A DNA stretch of 64,000 nt from NCBI GenBank assembly GCA_025128135.1, contig JAHLYW010000046.1, positions 248,001 to 312,000 of the forward strand. The letters run 5' to 3'. Below, piece after piece: positions 15,680 through 24,824 of this stretch (its first letter is position 1; each line of letters starts with the position of its first letter). Position numbers and translations under genes: made by a program. The notes under the pieces were generated by a model that was not told the DNA's origin, made no database searches, and worked only from the letters and a program-made list of their open reading frames with translations. This stretch comes from Synechococcus sp. CS-1325 (GTDB lineage: Bacteria > Cyanobacteriota > Cyanobacteriia > PCC-6307 > Cyanobiaceae).

Positions 15680-16395
15680 GCCCTGCTCGTCAAGCGGAAA
15701 TAGCCGTGGCGCAGGGCCATGGCCAGAGGAGTGAGCACATAGGTGAGCGGATTCGGCGACACGATGATCAGTGCGCAGTGGCGCCTGGCCTGGGCGATCA
15801 CCTGCCCAGCCACGAAATCAGCCCCCATCACTCCATAGGGGTTGAGCCCGGATCGGAACGGTCCCAGCACCAGACGACGGATGCGGCAGGGGTTGTCGCC
15901 GCGACGGTCGAGCGCCCGCAGGCTGAGCAGCTGGCCCAGCAGGCGCTTGCTGATCTCATAGAGGGGGCTGATCGCCGGCAGGATCTCCGCTTCGGAGGTG
16001 TTCACCCAGAGCTCCCGGCCCGGCTGGCCGGCCGGGCGCTCCGGCAGTGACAGGAACAGCTCGATCAGCCGCCAGGCGCTGAGGGCATTCACCTCCAGGC
16101 TCCGCTGCACTGCGCCTGGGTCTCGATCCCCGAAGGTGTTGATGCCGTGGTTGATCACCAGGATGTCCACCTCCCTGAGCAGTTCGGCGAGGGCCGCCTC
16201 GCTCCCACAGCTCCAGCAGACGCTGCGCAGGGGAATCGTCCCACCGGCGCCGTCGTCGAGCATCAGGGTCCGGGGCTGGGTGGTCAGGGCGATCGGCCGT
16301 GCCCCCTGGCGGTGAAGCTGCAGCAGCAGGGCCATGCCGAAGGCGCCGCTGGCACCACTGACCGCCACGGTTCGATCGCTGAGGGGGAGCAGCAC
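15676..16395 (-). CDS. Short-chain dehydrogenase/reductase family protein
   Basis: A 239-aa SDR-like protein with an N-terminal nucleotide-binding turn (SGASGAFG, residues 13-20), an NHG at 82-84 replacing the usual NAG, Ser134 in NTSEAE and Y146-x3-K150 (YEISK). The last ~50 residues have hydrophobic patches ([21 protein letters not shown]), a feature of the cyanobacterial SDR group related to the dehydrogenase part of sterol desaturase fusions. The catalytic triad looks complete, so it is probably an active NAD(P)-dependent oxidoreductase. The start is GTG. The substrate is unknown. Confidence 0.75.
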   Translation of the reverse strand: MLLPLSDRTVAVSGASGAFGMALLLQLHRQGARPIALTTQPRTLMLDDGAGGTIPLRSVCWSCGSEAALAELLREVDILVINHGINTFGDRDPGAVQRSLEVNALSAWRLIELFLSLPERPAGQPGRELWVNTSEAEILPAISPLYEISKRLLGQLLSLRALDRRGDNPCRIRRLVLGPFRSGLNPYGVMGADFVAGQVIAQARRHCALIIVSPNPLTYVLTPLAMALRHGYFRLTSRA

Positions 16396-16466
16396 GGGAG
16401 GGTGGTGCAGGCCCGCTCAGTTTGGGCGGTGGCGGGGTTCGTTGATCGGGGCCACAGTCAGCGGGA

Positions 16467-16940
16467 ATGAAGCCATCCTGGACAAACGCGTCATCCTTGG
16501 CACGCCCCCCCTTCGCCTCGCCCCCATCGACCGTGGACAGCTTCGAGGCCATTCCCGCCGCCCTGGACGTTGATCCAGCCATTTCCGCCCTGTTCGCTCC
16601 CTATTGCGGTGGGGTTGAGCGGGAGTCCTGGCTTGAGCTTGCCCTCGATCTGCTCGAAGCCCGTCAGGTGAGTGGACGCCGACAGCTGCGGCCGGCAGGC
16701 GTCCATCCGTTCGAGCTGCGCTGGCAGCCGGTGGCGGCACCCCAGGAACCTGTGGCCTGTGTTCTCACCTTCCCGGCCAGTCAGGGGCTGGTCTACAACT
16801 TCACCCTGCCCAGCCATCAGCTGGTGCTCTGGCTGATGGATCTGCTGGAGGCCCAGGCCACCCGCGGCGAGGACGACCTTCCCGAAACGTTCTGGCGCTG
16901 GCTATTGCTAGGCGAGAGTCCCGGCTCGCCCGCCACCTAG
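16467..16940 (+). CDS. Conserved-type cyanobacterial protein, unknown function
   Basis: A 157-aa protein. After a variable N-terminus, the part from IPAALDVDPAISALFAPYCGG onward looks folded: ERESWLELALDLLEARQ, LRPAGVHPFELRWQP, CVLTFPASQGLVYNFTLPSH and DDLPETFWRWLLLG. It has no membrane helix and no catalytic motif that I recognise. It lies 26 bp upstream of the Pta-like ATPase, so the two are likely co-transcribed. Confidence 0.65.
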   Translation: MKPSWTNASSLARPPFASPPSTVDSFEAIPAALDVDPAISALFAPYCGGVERESWLELALDLLEARQVSGRRQLRPAGVHPFELRWQPVAAPQEPVACVLTFPASQGLVYNFTLPSHQLVLWLMDLLEAQATRGEDDLPETFWRWLLLGESPGSPAT

Positions 16941-16966
16941 ATTGGTCATCCTGATCGAGATCGTTC

Positions 16967-18085
16967 ATGAGCAGCACCCTGCTGATCGGGTCCTGCGATC
17001 CCTTCAGCGGCAAGTCAGCCCTGTCGCTCGGACTGGCCCGTTTGCTGACTCGGCAGGGAGTGCAGATTCGCTTCGGCAAGCCGCTCGCCACCAGCCTGCG
17101 CCAGGGCCGGATGTCTCCCGCCTCACCCCCCGCTGCGCTGATCGACGCAGACGTCGCCTTCGTCGGCAGCACCCTGGGCCTCGCCCCGGAGTGCCTGATC
17201 GCCTCCCTCGCACTCCAGGCGGCTGAAACCGCCAGGGATCGCCTCCTGGCCGGGCGGTTGGCGCCAGGGGATGGGTTCACGCGGCTGCAGCAGCAACTGG
17301 CGGCTTACCCCGACGGGGTGAACCTGCTCGAAGCCGCCGGCAGTCTCAATGAAGGCCTGCTTTACGGCCTCAGCTTGCCGCAGTTGGCCAGGGGGCTCGA
17401 GGCGCCGGTTGTGCTGGTCCATCTCTGGGAGGACAGCCGCAGCATCGAGCCCCTGCTGCAGGCGCGCCTGCAGCTCGGTGACCAGCTGGCCGGTGTTGTG
17501 CTCAATGCCGTCAATCCTGAAGATGTGGAATCGCTGCGGGCCGAGCTGGTGCCGGCGATCGAACAGGTCGGTCTGCCGGTGTTCGGGGTGATGCCCCGCA
17601 GCCCCCTGTTGCGCAGCGTCACCGTGGAAGAGCTGGTCGAGCGACTCGGCGCCAGCGTGCTCTGCTGCCCCGAGCGCCTTGATCTCCTGGTTGAAACCCT
17701 TTCGATCGGGGCGATGAACGTGAACTCAGCCATGGAGTTTTTCCGCCGCCGCCGCAACATGGCCGTGGTCACCGGTGCTGATCGCACCGACATCCAGCTG
17801 GCGGCCCTGGAGGCCTCCACCCAGTGCCTGATCCTCACCGGGGCGGGGGATCCGCTCCCCCAGCTGATCAACCGTGCGGAGGAACTCGACGTCCCCGTGC
17901 TCAAGGTTGATCACGACACCCTCACCACCGTGGAGGTGATTGAGCGGGCCTTCGGCCACGTGCGGCTGCATGAATCGGTGAAGGCCAGCTACGCCATTCG
18001 CCTGGTGGAGGAGCACTGCCGTTTTGATCGCCTGTTCGAGCGGCTTCAGCTGGGGAGTGGGCTTGCCCCGCAAGGGCGCTGCTAG
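16967..18085 (+). CDS. Pta-like P-loop ATPase with DRTGG domain (phosphotransacetylase family protein, no Pta catalytic domain)
   Basis: A 372-aa protein with an N-terminal BioD/CobB-like ATPase fold: P-loop SCDPFSGKSALSLGLARLL (GKS at 15-17), VNLLEAAGSLNEGLLYGLSL and GVVLNAVNPEDVESLRAELV. It is followed by a DRTGG domain (about 215-330) with TVEELVERLGA and VTGADRTDIQLAALEAS. This is the N-terminal half of long phosphotransacetylases without the acetyltransferase domain, an arrangement common in cyanobacteria and thought to be regulatory. The DprA-like gene follows 27 bp downstream. The ligand and target are not known. Confidence 0.8.
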   Translation: MSSTLLIGSCDPFSGKSALSLGLARLLTRQGVQIRFGKPLATSLRQGRMSPASPPAALIDADVAFVGSTLGLAPECLIASLALQAAETARDRLLAGRLAPGDGFTRLQQQLAAYPDGVNLLEAAGSLNEGLLYGLSLPQLARGLEAPVVLVHLWEDSRSIEPLLQARLQLGDQLAGVVLNAVNPEDVESLRAELVPAIEQVGLPVFGVMPRSPLLRSVTVEELVERLGASVLCCPERLDLLVETLSIGAMNVNSAMEFFRRRRNMAVVTGADRTDIQLAALEASTQCLILTGAGDPLPQLINRAEELDVPVLKVDHDTLTTVEVIERAFGHVRLHESVKASYAIRLVEEHCRFDRLFERLQLGSGLAPQGRC

Positions 18086-18112
18086 TTTCATCCGGCTGGC
18101 TGCGCGACCTCG

Positions 18113-18625
18113 GTGACCCGGTCCCTCGATCTTCCTTCTCTCGACCGGATTGACACCCTCGCCCAGGAACTGGCCCTGCTTCAGGACACGGGCAAACGCC
18201 GCATCGCCATTCTCGGCAGCCGCCATGTGCCGGTGGTATCGATCCATCTCGTCGAGCTGGTCTCCCGTTCGCTGGCCCAGGAAGGCCACAACCTGGTCAC
18301 CTCAGGATCCCAGGGTGTGAATGCGGCGGTGATCCGCGGTGTGCTCGGCATCGACCCCGCCCGGCTCACCGTGCTGCTTCCCCAGAGCCTGGATCGCCAG
18401 CCCGGTGAATCCCGCGAGCAACTCGAGCAGGTGCTCCATCTCGTCGAAAAGCCGGAACACGACGACCTGCCCCTGCCGATGGCCAGCATTCTCTGCAACC
18501 AGGAGATCATCGGCCGTTCCGATCAGCTGATCTGCTTTGCCTTCCACGACAGCGAAACCCTGCTTTCAAGCTGCCGCAGCGCCGAAGACATGGGCAAGGT
18601 TGTGAGCCTGCTGTTCTTCGATTAG
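18113..18625 (+). CDS. DprA/LOG-like Rossmann protein
   Basis: A 170-aa single-domain Rossmann protein. RIAILGSRHVPVV (GSRH at 35-38) and LVTSGSQGVNAAVIRG (63-74) match the nucleotide-binding GSR and SGGArGiD patterns of the DprA superfamily. VLLPQSLDRQP and ICNQEIIGRSDQLICFAF fit later strands. It lacks the N-terminal SAM and C-terminal winged-helix parts of true DprA, so a role in transformation is uncertain; a nucleotide-sensing partner of the preceding P-loop protein is as likely. The start is GTG. It is convergent with nfeD, with 23 nt between stops. Confidence 0.7.
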   Translation: MTRSLDLPSLDRIDTLAQELALLQDTGKRRIAILGSRHVPVVSIHLVELVSRSLAQEGHNLVTSGSQGVNAAVIRGVLGIDPARLTVLLPQSLDRQPGESREQLEQVLHLVEKPEHDDLPLPMASILCNQEIIGRSDQLICFAFHDSETLLSSCRSAEDMGKVVSLLFFD

Positions 18626-18648
18626 CCCGGCGTTTTTCCAGTTCGGGA

Positions 18649-19092
18649 TCAACCAGGCAGGGAGTCGTGGCGGGGCAGGACCTGGAGGCAGGTTCCCTCC
18701 CGGCCCATCACATTCACCTGGGCGCCTGGGGAGAGCGGCTCGCCGGGGGCCAGGTTGATGGCGGCCCAGCTCTGGCCCTGCCAGCGCACCCTCCCTTCGC
18801 CATTGGCCTCGAAGCGGCTGATCACCTCGGCCAGCTCGGCCCGGGCCGAGGGTGGGATCGTCCGCGCCTGCCGGCCCGCCGACCATCGCCGCAATGCGAC
18901 GTAACCAGCCGCCACCAGCGCCAGGAACAGCACCAGTTGCGCCCCCGCCGGCACGGCCGGAAGCAGGGCGCTCAGGAGGGTCAGCAGCAGGCCGGCCAGC
19001 CCGGCGATCAGCAACAGGCCGTCACCGTCGGCTCCGGCCAGCTCCAGGGTCAGCACCGCCGCCGCCAGGGCGAACCAGAGGATGGGATTCAC
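18649..19092 (-). CDS. NfeD-like membrane protein
   Basis: A 147-aa protein with an N-terminal block of hydrophobic helices (ILWFALAAAVLTLELAGADG, LLLIAGLAGLLLTLLSALLP, AQLVLFLALVAAGYVAL; roughly residues 4-75). A C-terminal OB-fold follows: EGRVRWQGQSWAAINLAPGE ... GAQVNVMGREGTCLQVLP. This is the short NfeD type that pairs with a stomatin. The stomatin/SPFH gene lies divergently 86 bp away, supporting the call. The start is GTG. Likely role: membrane microdomain or protein quality control together with the SPFH protein. Confidence 0.85.
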   Translation of the reverse strand: MNPILWFALAAAVLTLELAGADGDGLLLIAGLAGLLLTLLSALLPAVPAGAQLVLFLALVAAGYVALRRWSAGRQARTIPPSARAELAEVISRFEANGEGRVRWQGQSWAAINLAPGEPLSPGAQVNVMGREGTCLQVLPRHDSLPG

Positions 19093-19178
19093 AGGGGAGG
19101 GGAAGACGGGGAAAGCGGGTACCGGTCGCCATCCGCTGACACCATCCTGCCTACCGTGGTCCCAGCGATGGTCTCTGG

Positions 19179-20093
19179 ATGGAATTTCTGCTTCTTCCGG
19201 TTCTGGCGGTGCTGGCTGGCCTGGGCATCAGCGGCATCAAGGTCACCAGCAGCAGCCGCTCGATGCTGGTGGAACGTCTGGGCAAGTACGACCGGGAGCT
19301 GCGGCCTGGCCTCTCCCTGGTGATTCCGGGAATGGAGCGGGTGGTGAGCCATGAATCACTCAAGGAACGGGTGCTTGATATCCCGCCGCAGCAGTGCATC
19401 ACCCGCGACAACGTTTCGATCGTGGTGGATGCGGTGGTGTATTGGCAGTTGCTTGAGCATGCCCGCGCCTATTACGGCGTCGACAATCTGCAGGCCGCGA
19501 TGGTGAACCTGGTGCTCACCCAGATCCGCGCCGAGATGGGCAAGCTCGACCTCGATCAGACCTTCACCACCCGCCAGGAGGTGAACGAGACCCTGCTCAA
19601 CGAGCTGGATCAGGCCACTGACCCCTGGGGGGTGAAGGTGACCCGGGTAGAGCTGCGCGACATCCAGCCCTCCCAGGGGGTGCAGCAGGCGATGGAGCAG
19701 CAGATGACCGCTGAGCGGGAGAAGCGGGCGGCGATCCTCCGCTCCGAGGGCGAGCGGGAAGCCCAGGTGAATGCCGCCAAGGGGCGGGCAGAAGCCCTGG
19801 TGCTCGATGCCAAGGCCAAGCAGGAGGCGGTGTTGCTCGACGCCGACGCCCAGGCCAAACAGCAACTTCTGCTCGCCAAGGCCAGGGCCCAGGCCGCCAC
19901 CGAGCTGGCCGCCGTGATTGATTCCCAGCCGGCGGCCGCCGAGGGCCTGCGCCTGCTGCTGGCCAAAGACTGGATGGCGATGGGCCAGGCGATGGCAGCA
20001 AGCAAGGGGGGATCTGTGCTGATGGTGGATCCCCAGAGTCCGGCTTCCCTGCTTGCCGCTCTCAAGGGGCTGCAGGGGAAGGGCGGCAGCTGA
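19179..20093 (+). CDS. SPFH/Band 7 (stomatin-like) protein
   Basis: A 304-aa protein with an N-terminal membrane anchor (MEFLLLPVLAVLAGLGISG) and a Band 7 domain: ERLGKYDRELRPGLSLVIPGMERV, LDIPPQQCITRDNVSIVVDAVVYW, VTRVELRDIQPSQGVQQAMEQQM. A long alanine/glutamate-rich coiled coil follows (about 175-260), then a C-terminal segment with WMAMGQAMAASKGGSVLMVDP. It forms large ring or cage assemblies at the membrane and works with NfeD. The 86-bp intergenic space shared with the divergent nfeD gene probably contains both promoters. Confidence 0.93.
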   Translation: MEFLLLPVLAVLAGLGISGIKVTSSSRSMLVERLGKYDRELRPGLSLVIPGMERVVSHESLKERVLDIPPQQCITRDNVSIVVDAVVYWQLLEHARAYYGVDNLQAAMVNLVLTQIRAEMGKLDLDQTFTTRQEVNETLLNELDQATDPWGVKVTRVELRDIQPSQGVQQAMEQQMTAEREKRAAILRSEGEREAQVNAAKGRAEALVLDAKAKQEAVLLDADAQAKQQLLLAKARAQAATELAAVIDSQPAAAEGLRLLLAKDWMAMGQAMAASKGGSVLMVDPQSPASLLAALKGLQGKGGS

Positions 20094-20118
20094 GATCCCT
20101 CCGGGGAAGTTCCTCCGT

Positions 20119-20595
20119 TCAGCTGCGCAGCAGCGCCTTGAGCCCTTCGCTGTAGAGCAGGCCCGTGCTCAGCAGCGCGCCGATCCAGCAGAGGCTGCGC
20201 AGGGGCGGAATGTTGGCCACATAGGCACCGATGTAGGCGAGTCGCAGGGCCGGGTGGAGCCAGGCGGCCACGGCTGCCATGGGTGAGGCTGCCAGGGGTG
20301 AGGCCGCCAGCACGGCCGGAGCCGCCAGCAGGCAGAGCAGGCAGGCGGGGGCGTGCAGCGTGAAGGCCTCGAAACTGTTCTGGTGGGCCCAGCTGGCCCG
20401 CTTCCCCCAGGCCGGCAGCCGCTCGAACATCGCCCGGGGGGCGGCCAGATCGCCGGGTGTGAAATCGGCCTTGGAGCGGCCGGCCGCCAGGGGCACCAGG
20501 CTGAGCACCACCACGGCCCCGGAGAGCACCAGCGACCAGGCGAAGGGCGCCGCCGGGTTGCCCGACGGGATGGCGACAGCAAGGAGGGCGAGCAT
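20119..20595 (-). CDS. MAPEG family membrane protein
   Basis: A 158-aa protein with four hydrophobic helices and the MAPEG landmarks [23 protein letters not shown] sequence ([21 protein letters not shown]) and [25 protein letters not shown]. Eukaryotic members are glutathione S-transferases or eicosanoid enzymes; the bacterial short form is mostly uncharacterised. Gamma-glutamyl cycle genes lie about 0.6 kb away, but on the other strand, so a link to glutathione is only suggestive. It is divergent from yajQ, with 60 bp between starts. Confidence 0.8.
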   Translation of the reverse strand: MLALLAVAIPSGNPAAPFAWSLVLSGAVVVLSLVPLAAGRSKADFTPGDLAAPRAMFERLPAWGKRASWAHQNSFEAFTLHAPACLLCLLAAPAVLAASPLAASPMAAVAAWLHPALRLAYIGAYVANIPPLRSLCWIGALLSTGLLYSEGLKALLRS

Positions 20596-20655
20596 GGGGG
20601 AATGGCTGGGCCGTCCTTTTCTAAGCTGATCTCCGCTCGCTTCGTGCTTTCCGCC

Positions 20656-21147
20656 ATGGCCGACACCTACTCCTTCGACGTGGTGTCGGATTTCGATCGG
20701 CAGGAGCTGGTGAACGCGCTTGATCAGGTGCGCCGAGAGGTGGGCCAGCGCTACGACCTCAAGGATTCCAAAACGGAGATTGATCTGGAGGACACCAGCC
20801 TCACGATCACCACTGCCAGCGATATGACCCTCGACGCGGTGACCGATGTGCTGCGACAGAAGGCGGTCAAGCGAGAGCTCTCACTCAAGATCTTCGATTT
20901 CCAGCCGGCGGAGCCGGTGGGCGGCAACCGGGTGCAGCAGGTGGTGAAGCTGCGCAAGGGGCTCAGCCAGGAGCTGGCCAAGCAGCTCAGCAAGCTGGTG
21001 CGCGATCAGATCAAGAAGGTGACGGTGGCCATCCAGGGCGAGAGCCTGCGGGTCACCGGCAAGAACAAGGACGACCTGCAGCAGGTGATCCAGTTGCTGC
21101 GCGCTGAAGATCTGGAGCTGCCGCTGCAGTTCGAGAACTACCGCTAG
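20656..21147 (+). CDS. YajQ family cyclic-di-nucleotide-binding type protein
   Basis: A 163-aa protein covering the whole YajQ family: [58 protein letters not shown] and [30 protein letters not shown]. It has two ferredoxin-like domains and no signal peptide. Some members bind cyclic di-GMP and tune transcription; others bind nucleotides or tRNA. The ATG at 20656 starts the conserved region directly. The 5-oxoprolinase gene begins 8 nt after its stop, so the two may share a transcript. Confidence 0.93.
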   Translation: MADTYSFDVVSDFDRQELVNALDQVRREVGQRYDLKDSKTEIDLEDTSLTITTASDMTLDAVTDVLRQKAVKRELSLKIFDFQPAEPVGGNRVQQVVKLRKGLSQELAKQLSKLVRDQIKKVTVAIQGESLRVTGKNKDDLQQVIQLLRAEDLELPLQFENYR

Positions 21148-21155
21148 GCGGAGCC

Positions 21156-24100
21156 GTGGCAGGCGGTTGGCGCTTCTGGATCGATCGGGGCGGCACCTTC
21201 ACCGACCTGGTGGGCCAGGGTCCGGGCGGGGAACAGGTGGTACGCAAGGTGCTCTCCGAGCAACCGGGTCGCCTGGCTGACCCAGCCGTGGTGGCCATGC
21301 GTCAGGTGCTGGGCCTGGCGGGCGATGCCCCGATCCCCGCCGGGGCGATCGAGGCGGTGCGGCTGGGGACCACCGTGGCCACCAATGCCCTGCTGGAGCG
21401 GCGAGGCAGCCCCACCCTGTTGCTGATCACGGCCGGATTTGCCGATGCCCTGCGGATCGGCGATCAGCATCGCCCCGATCTGTTCGCGCTGCGGATCCAG
21501 ACCGTGGCCCCGCTCTTCAGCCAGGTGATTGAAGTGGGCGGACGGCTGGCCGCCGATGGCAAGGAGCTGGAGCCGTTGCGGCTGGACGCCGACCTGGAGC
21601 TGGGACTCCATCAGGCCCTGGAGCGGGGCCTGCGCAGTTGCGCGGTGGTGTTGCTGCATGCGGCCCGTCACCCCCGCCACGAGCTGGCCCTCGGCAGCTG
21701 GCTGGCTCGGTTCGGGTTCGAGCAGCTGAGCCTTTCCCACGCCGTTGCCGCCCAGAGCCGGTTGGTACCCCGTGGTCAGACCACCGTGGTGGAGGCCTTC
21801 GTCGGGCCAGCCCTGGGGACCTACCTGGCCCAGCTCCGCTCAGCCCTCGGCGAAGGCTGCCGGCTGGAGGTGATGCAGTCGAGCGGTGGACTGATCAGCC
21901 CCGATCGGCTCAGGGCCAAGGACACCATCCTCTCCGGGCCGGCCGGCGGCATGGTCGGGGCGGTGCGAGTGGCGGCTGCGGCAGCGGCAGTGGGATGCTC
22001 GCCAGCGGTCGGGGGCAGGCCGGCTGCGGCTGAAGCGATTGTCGGCTTCGACATGGGTGGGACCTCCACCGATGTTTTTCATTTCGATCCGGCTGGTCCC
22101 GATGGGGGCTGGGAGCGTTGCGTTGAGACCGAGATCAACGGGGTGAGCCTGCAGGCGCCGATGCTGCCGATCCATACCGTCGCGGCTGGTGGCGGGTCGA
22201 AGATTCAGTTCGATGGACTGAGGCTGCAGGTGGGGCCTGCTTCGGCCGGGGCGGATCCCGGCCCCGCCTGCTATCGGCTGGGCGGGCCGCTCACGGTCAC
22301 CGATGCCAATCTGCTGCTGGGTCGTCTTCAGCCTGCCTGCTTCCCGGCCCTGTTCGGCCCAGGCCGCAACCAGTGCCTTGACGTTGCGGTGGTGCGGCAG
22401 GAGTTCGAGTTGCTGGCGGCCAGGATCCATGCCGCCACGGGCCTGCCCCAGGTCTCGGAACGGCTGGCGGAAGGTGCGCTGGCGATCGCGGTTGATCGCA
22501 TGGCTGAGGCGATCCGGCGCATCTCGATCCAGCGGGGTCACGACATCCGCAACTCCACGCTTGTCTGCTTCGGCGGAGCCGGCGGCCAGCACGCCTGCGC
22601 CGTGGCGGCCCAGCTCGGCATCTCCAGGCTGCTGCTCCATCCCCTCGCCGGTGTGCTCTCGGCCTATGGAATCGGCCTGGCCGACCGGAGGTTGCTGCGG
22701 GAGCGCGTGGTGCGGGAACCGCTGGATGCGGCCTTGCTGCCCAGGCTCGCGGCGATGGCGGCGGAGCTGGCCGTCCCGGGGTCCGGCTCGATCGTGCGGA
22801 TCAGCCTCGAACTCCGCTTCGGCGGCAGTGAGGTGTGCCTGTCGGTGCCCTTCGCCAGCCTGGAGGCGATCGGTGAGGCGTTCCAGACCAGCCATCGCCG
22901 CCGCTATGGCTACTTGCCTGTGGCCACGGCCGGCGAGCCGCTGGCCCTGGTGGTCGAGCGGCTGCTCGTGGAGCAGGTGGAGGCCAATGACACTCCGGTG
23001 GTGGCTGGGGCTCCGACGGGCAGCGGCTCCCGGGCCGAATCCGCCGTTGTTGCGCTGTTTCTGGAGGGTCGCTGGCAGACGGTGCCGCTGTGGGAGCGCC
23101 ACCAGCTGGCAGCTGGAGCCCGGCTCAGCGGGCCGGCGCTGATCGTGGAGGCCACCGGCACCAACCTGCTGGCTGAGGGCTGGCAGGCAGATCTCCTGCC
23201 AGGTGGCGAGCTGCTCTTCAGCCACACCGCTGCTGCCGCTCCAGCCTCCACCCATCCGTCAGGACCGCAGAACGGCGTGGACCCGGTGTCGCTTGAGCTG
23301 TTCCACCACCGTTTCGCCGCCATCGCCGAGCAGATGGGGGTGCGGCTGCAGCAGAGCGCCCGTTCGGTGAACATTCGCGAGCGGCTCGATTTTTCCTGCG
23401 CCGTTTTTGATGGCGAGGGGGGCCTGGTCGCCAATGCGCCCCACATCCCCGTCCATCTGGGCTCGATGGGCGACAGCGTGGCCAGCCTGCTGGCCGCCAT
23501 TCGCCGCGGTGAGCGTCTCCCCCTGGGTCCCGGTGATGTGGTGGTGTCGAACAACCCCTACAACGGCGGCACCCACCTTCCCGACCTCACCGCGATCACC
23601 CCGGTGTTCTGCGGGGGCGAACCCCTGTTCGTGGCCTGCCGTGGCCACCACGCCGATGTGGGCGGCCTCACCCCGGGTTCGATGCCCCCCTTCAGTCGCC
23701 AGCTCAGTGAGGAGGGCCTTCTGCTCGACAACATCCCGCTGCTGCGTGGTGGTGTTCTGCTTGAAGCCGAGTGGCGCCAGCGGCTGATGGCGGGGAACCA
23801 GCCGGTGCGCAACCCTGACCAGCTGCTTGCCGATCTGCGGGCCCAGGTGGCCGCCAACCAGCTGGGGGCCGAGCTCCTGCTGGCGCTTTCGGAACGGGAG
23901 GGAGGGGCAAGGGTACGGGCCTTCATGGCTCACGTCCAGGACAATGGTGCCGAGGCGGTGCGGCGCCTGATCGATCGGCTCGTTGGCGGCCGCTTCTGCT
24001 TGCCCCTCGATGGTGGTCTGGTGATCCAGCTGGAGGTGGAGATCGACCGGCAGCGGCGGCGGGCCCGGATTGATTTCAGTGGCACATCGCCCCAGGACGC

Positions 24101-24824
24101 CGGTAACCGCAACGCCCCCCTGGCGATCACCAAGGCGGTGGTGCTCTACGTGGTCCGTTGTCTGGTCGGCGAGGCGATCCCGCTCAATGCCGGTTGTTTC
24201 CGGCCGCTGGAGCTGGTTGTGCCCGAGGGCTGCCTGCTCCACCCCCGGCCACCGGCGGCGGTGGTGGCCGGGAATGTGGAAACATCCCAGGCGATCGCCA
24301 ACGCCCTGTTCGGTGCGCTCGGCGTGCTGGCGGCGGCCCAGGGCACGATGAACAACCTCAGCTTCGGCAACGACAGCTGCCAGTACTACGAAACGATCTG
24401 CGGCGGAACCGGCGCCGGCATCCTGGCTGACGGCACGGGCTTTGGCGGGGCCGCGGCGGTCCAGAGCCACATGACCAACTCCCGGCTCACCGATCCGGAG
24501 ATCCTCGAGCAGCGTTTTCCGGTGCGGCTGGAGTCCTTCGCGGTGCGCACCGGCAGTGGCGGGCAGGGCCGCTGGGCGGGTGGCGATGGCGTGGTGCGCC
24601 AGTTGTGCTTCCTTGAGCCGATGACGGTGGCGATCCTCTCCGGCTCCCGCCAGGTGGCGCCCTTCGGTCTGGCCGGCGGGGGCCCTGGAGCGGTGGGGCG
24701 CAACCGGCTGGTGCGGCAGGCCGGCGGGGAGCAGCAGCTGGGCGGTTCGGCCCAGCTGCTGGTGAACCCAGGCGATCGGCTCGTGATTGAAACTCCGGGA
24801 GGCGGCGGCTATGGCCAGGCCTGA
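21156..24824 (+). CDS. 5-oxoprolinase (ATP-hydrolysing), fused HyuA-HyuB type
   Basis: A 1222-aa protein. The N-terminal half (about 1-690) is HyuA-like: WRFWIDRGGTFTDLV (ATP-phosphate loop), RLGTTVATNALLERRG, IVGFDMGGTSTDVFHF and HTVAAGGGSKIQFDG. The C-terminal half (about 710-1222) is HyuB-like: DPVSLELFHHRFAAIAEQMG, LGSMGDSVASL, SNNPYNGGTHLPDLT and ETPGGGGYG at the end. It converts 5-oxoproline to glutamate with ATP. The end overlaps the ggt start by 14 nt, so both act in gamma-glutamyl/glutathione turnover. The start is GTG, 8 nt after yajQ. Hydantoinase specificity is a weaker alternative. Confidence 0.92.
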   Translation: MAGGWRFWIDRGGTFTDLVGQGPGGEQVVRKVLSEQPGRLADPAVVAMRQVLGLAGDAPIPAGAIEAVRLGTTVATNALLERRGSPTLLLITAGFADALRIGDQHRPDLFALRIQTVAPLFSQVIEVGGRLAADGKELEPLRLDADLELGLHQALERGLRSCAVVLLHAARHPRHELALGSWLARFGFEQLSLSHAVAAQSRLVPRGQTTVVEAFVGPALGTYLAQLRSALGEGCRLEVMQSSGGLISPDRLRAKDTILSGPAGGMVGAVRVAAAAAAVGCSPAVGGRPAAAEAIVGFDMGGTSTDVFHFDPAGPDGGWERCVETEINGVSLQAPMLPIHTVAAGGGSKIQFDGLRLQVGPASAGADPGPACYRLGGPLTVTDANLLLGRLQPACFPALFGPGRNQCLDVAVVRQEFELLAARIHAATGLPQVSERLAEGALAIAVDRMAEAIRRISIQRGHDIRNSTLVCFGGAGGQHACAVAAQLGISRLLLHPLAGVLSAYGIGLADRRLLRERVVREPLDAALLPRLAAMAAELAVPGSGSIVRISLELRFGGSEVCLSVPFASLEAIGEAFQTSHRRRYGYLPVATAGEPLALVVERLLVEQVEANDTPVVAGAPTGSGSRAESAVVALFLEGRWQTVPLWERHQLAAGARLSGPALIVEATGTNLLAEGWQADLLPGGELLFSHTAAAAPASTHPSGPQNGVDPVSLELFHHRFAAIAEQMGVRLQQSARSVNIRERLDFSCAVFDGEGGLVANAPHIPVHLGSMGDSVASLLAAIRRGERLPLGPGDVVVSNNPYNGGTHLPDLTAITPVFCGGEPLFVACRGHHADVGGLTPGSMPPFSRQLSEEGLLLDNIPLLRGGVLLEAEWRQRLMAGNQPVRNPDQLLADLRAQVAANQLGAELLLALSEREGGARVRAFMAHVQDNGAEAVRRLIDRLVGGRFCLPLDGGLVIQLEVEIDRQRRRARIDFSGTSPQDAGNRNAPLAITKAVVLYVVRCLVGEAIPLNAGCFRPLELVVPEGCLLHPRPPAAVVAGNVETSQAIANALFGALGVLAAAQGTMNNLSFGNDSCQYYETICGGTGAGILADGTGFGGAAAVQSHMTNSRLTDPEILEQRFPVRLESFAVRTGSGGQGRWAGGDGVVRQLCFLEPMTVAILSGSRQVAPFGLAGGGPGAVGRNRLVRQAGGEQQLGGSAQLLVNPGDRLVIETPGGGGYGQA

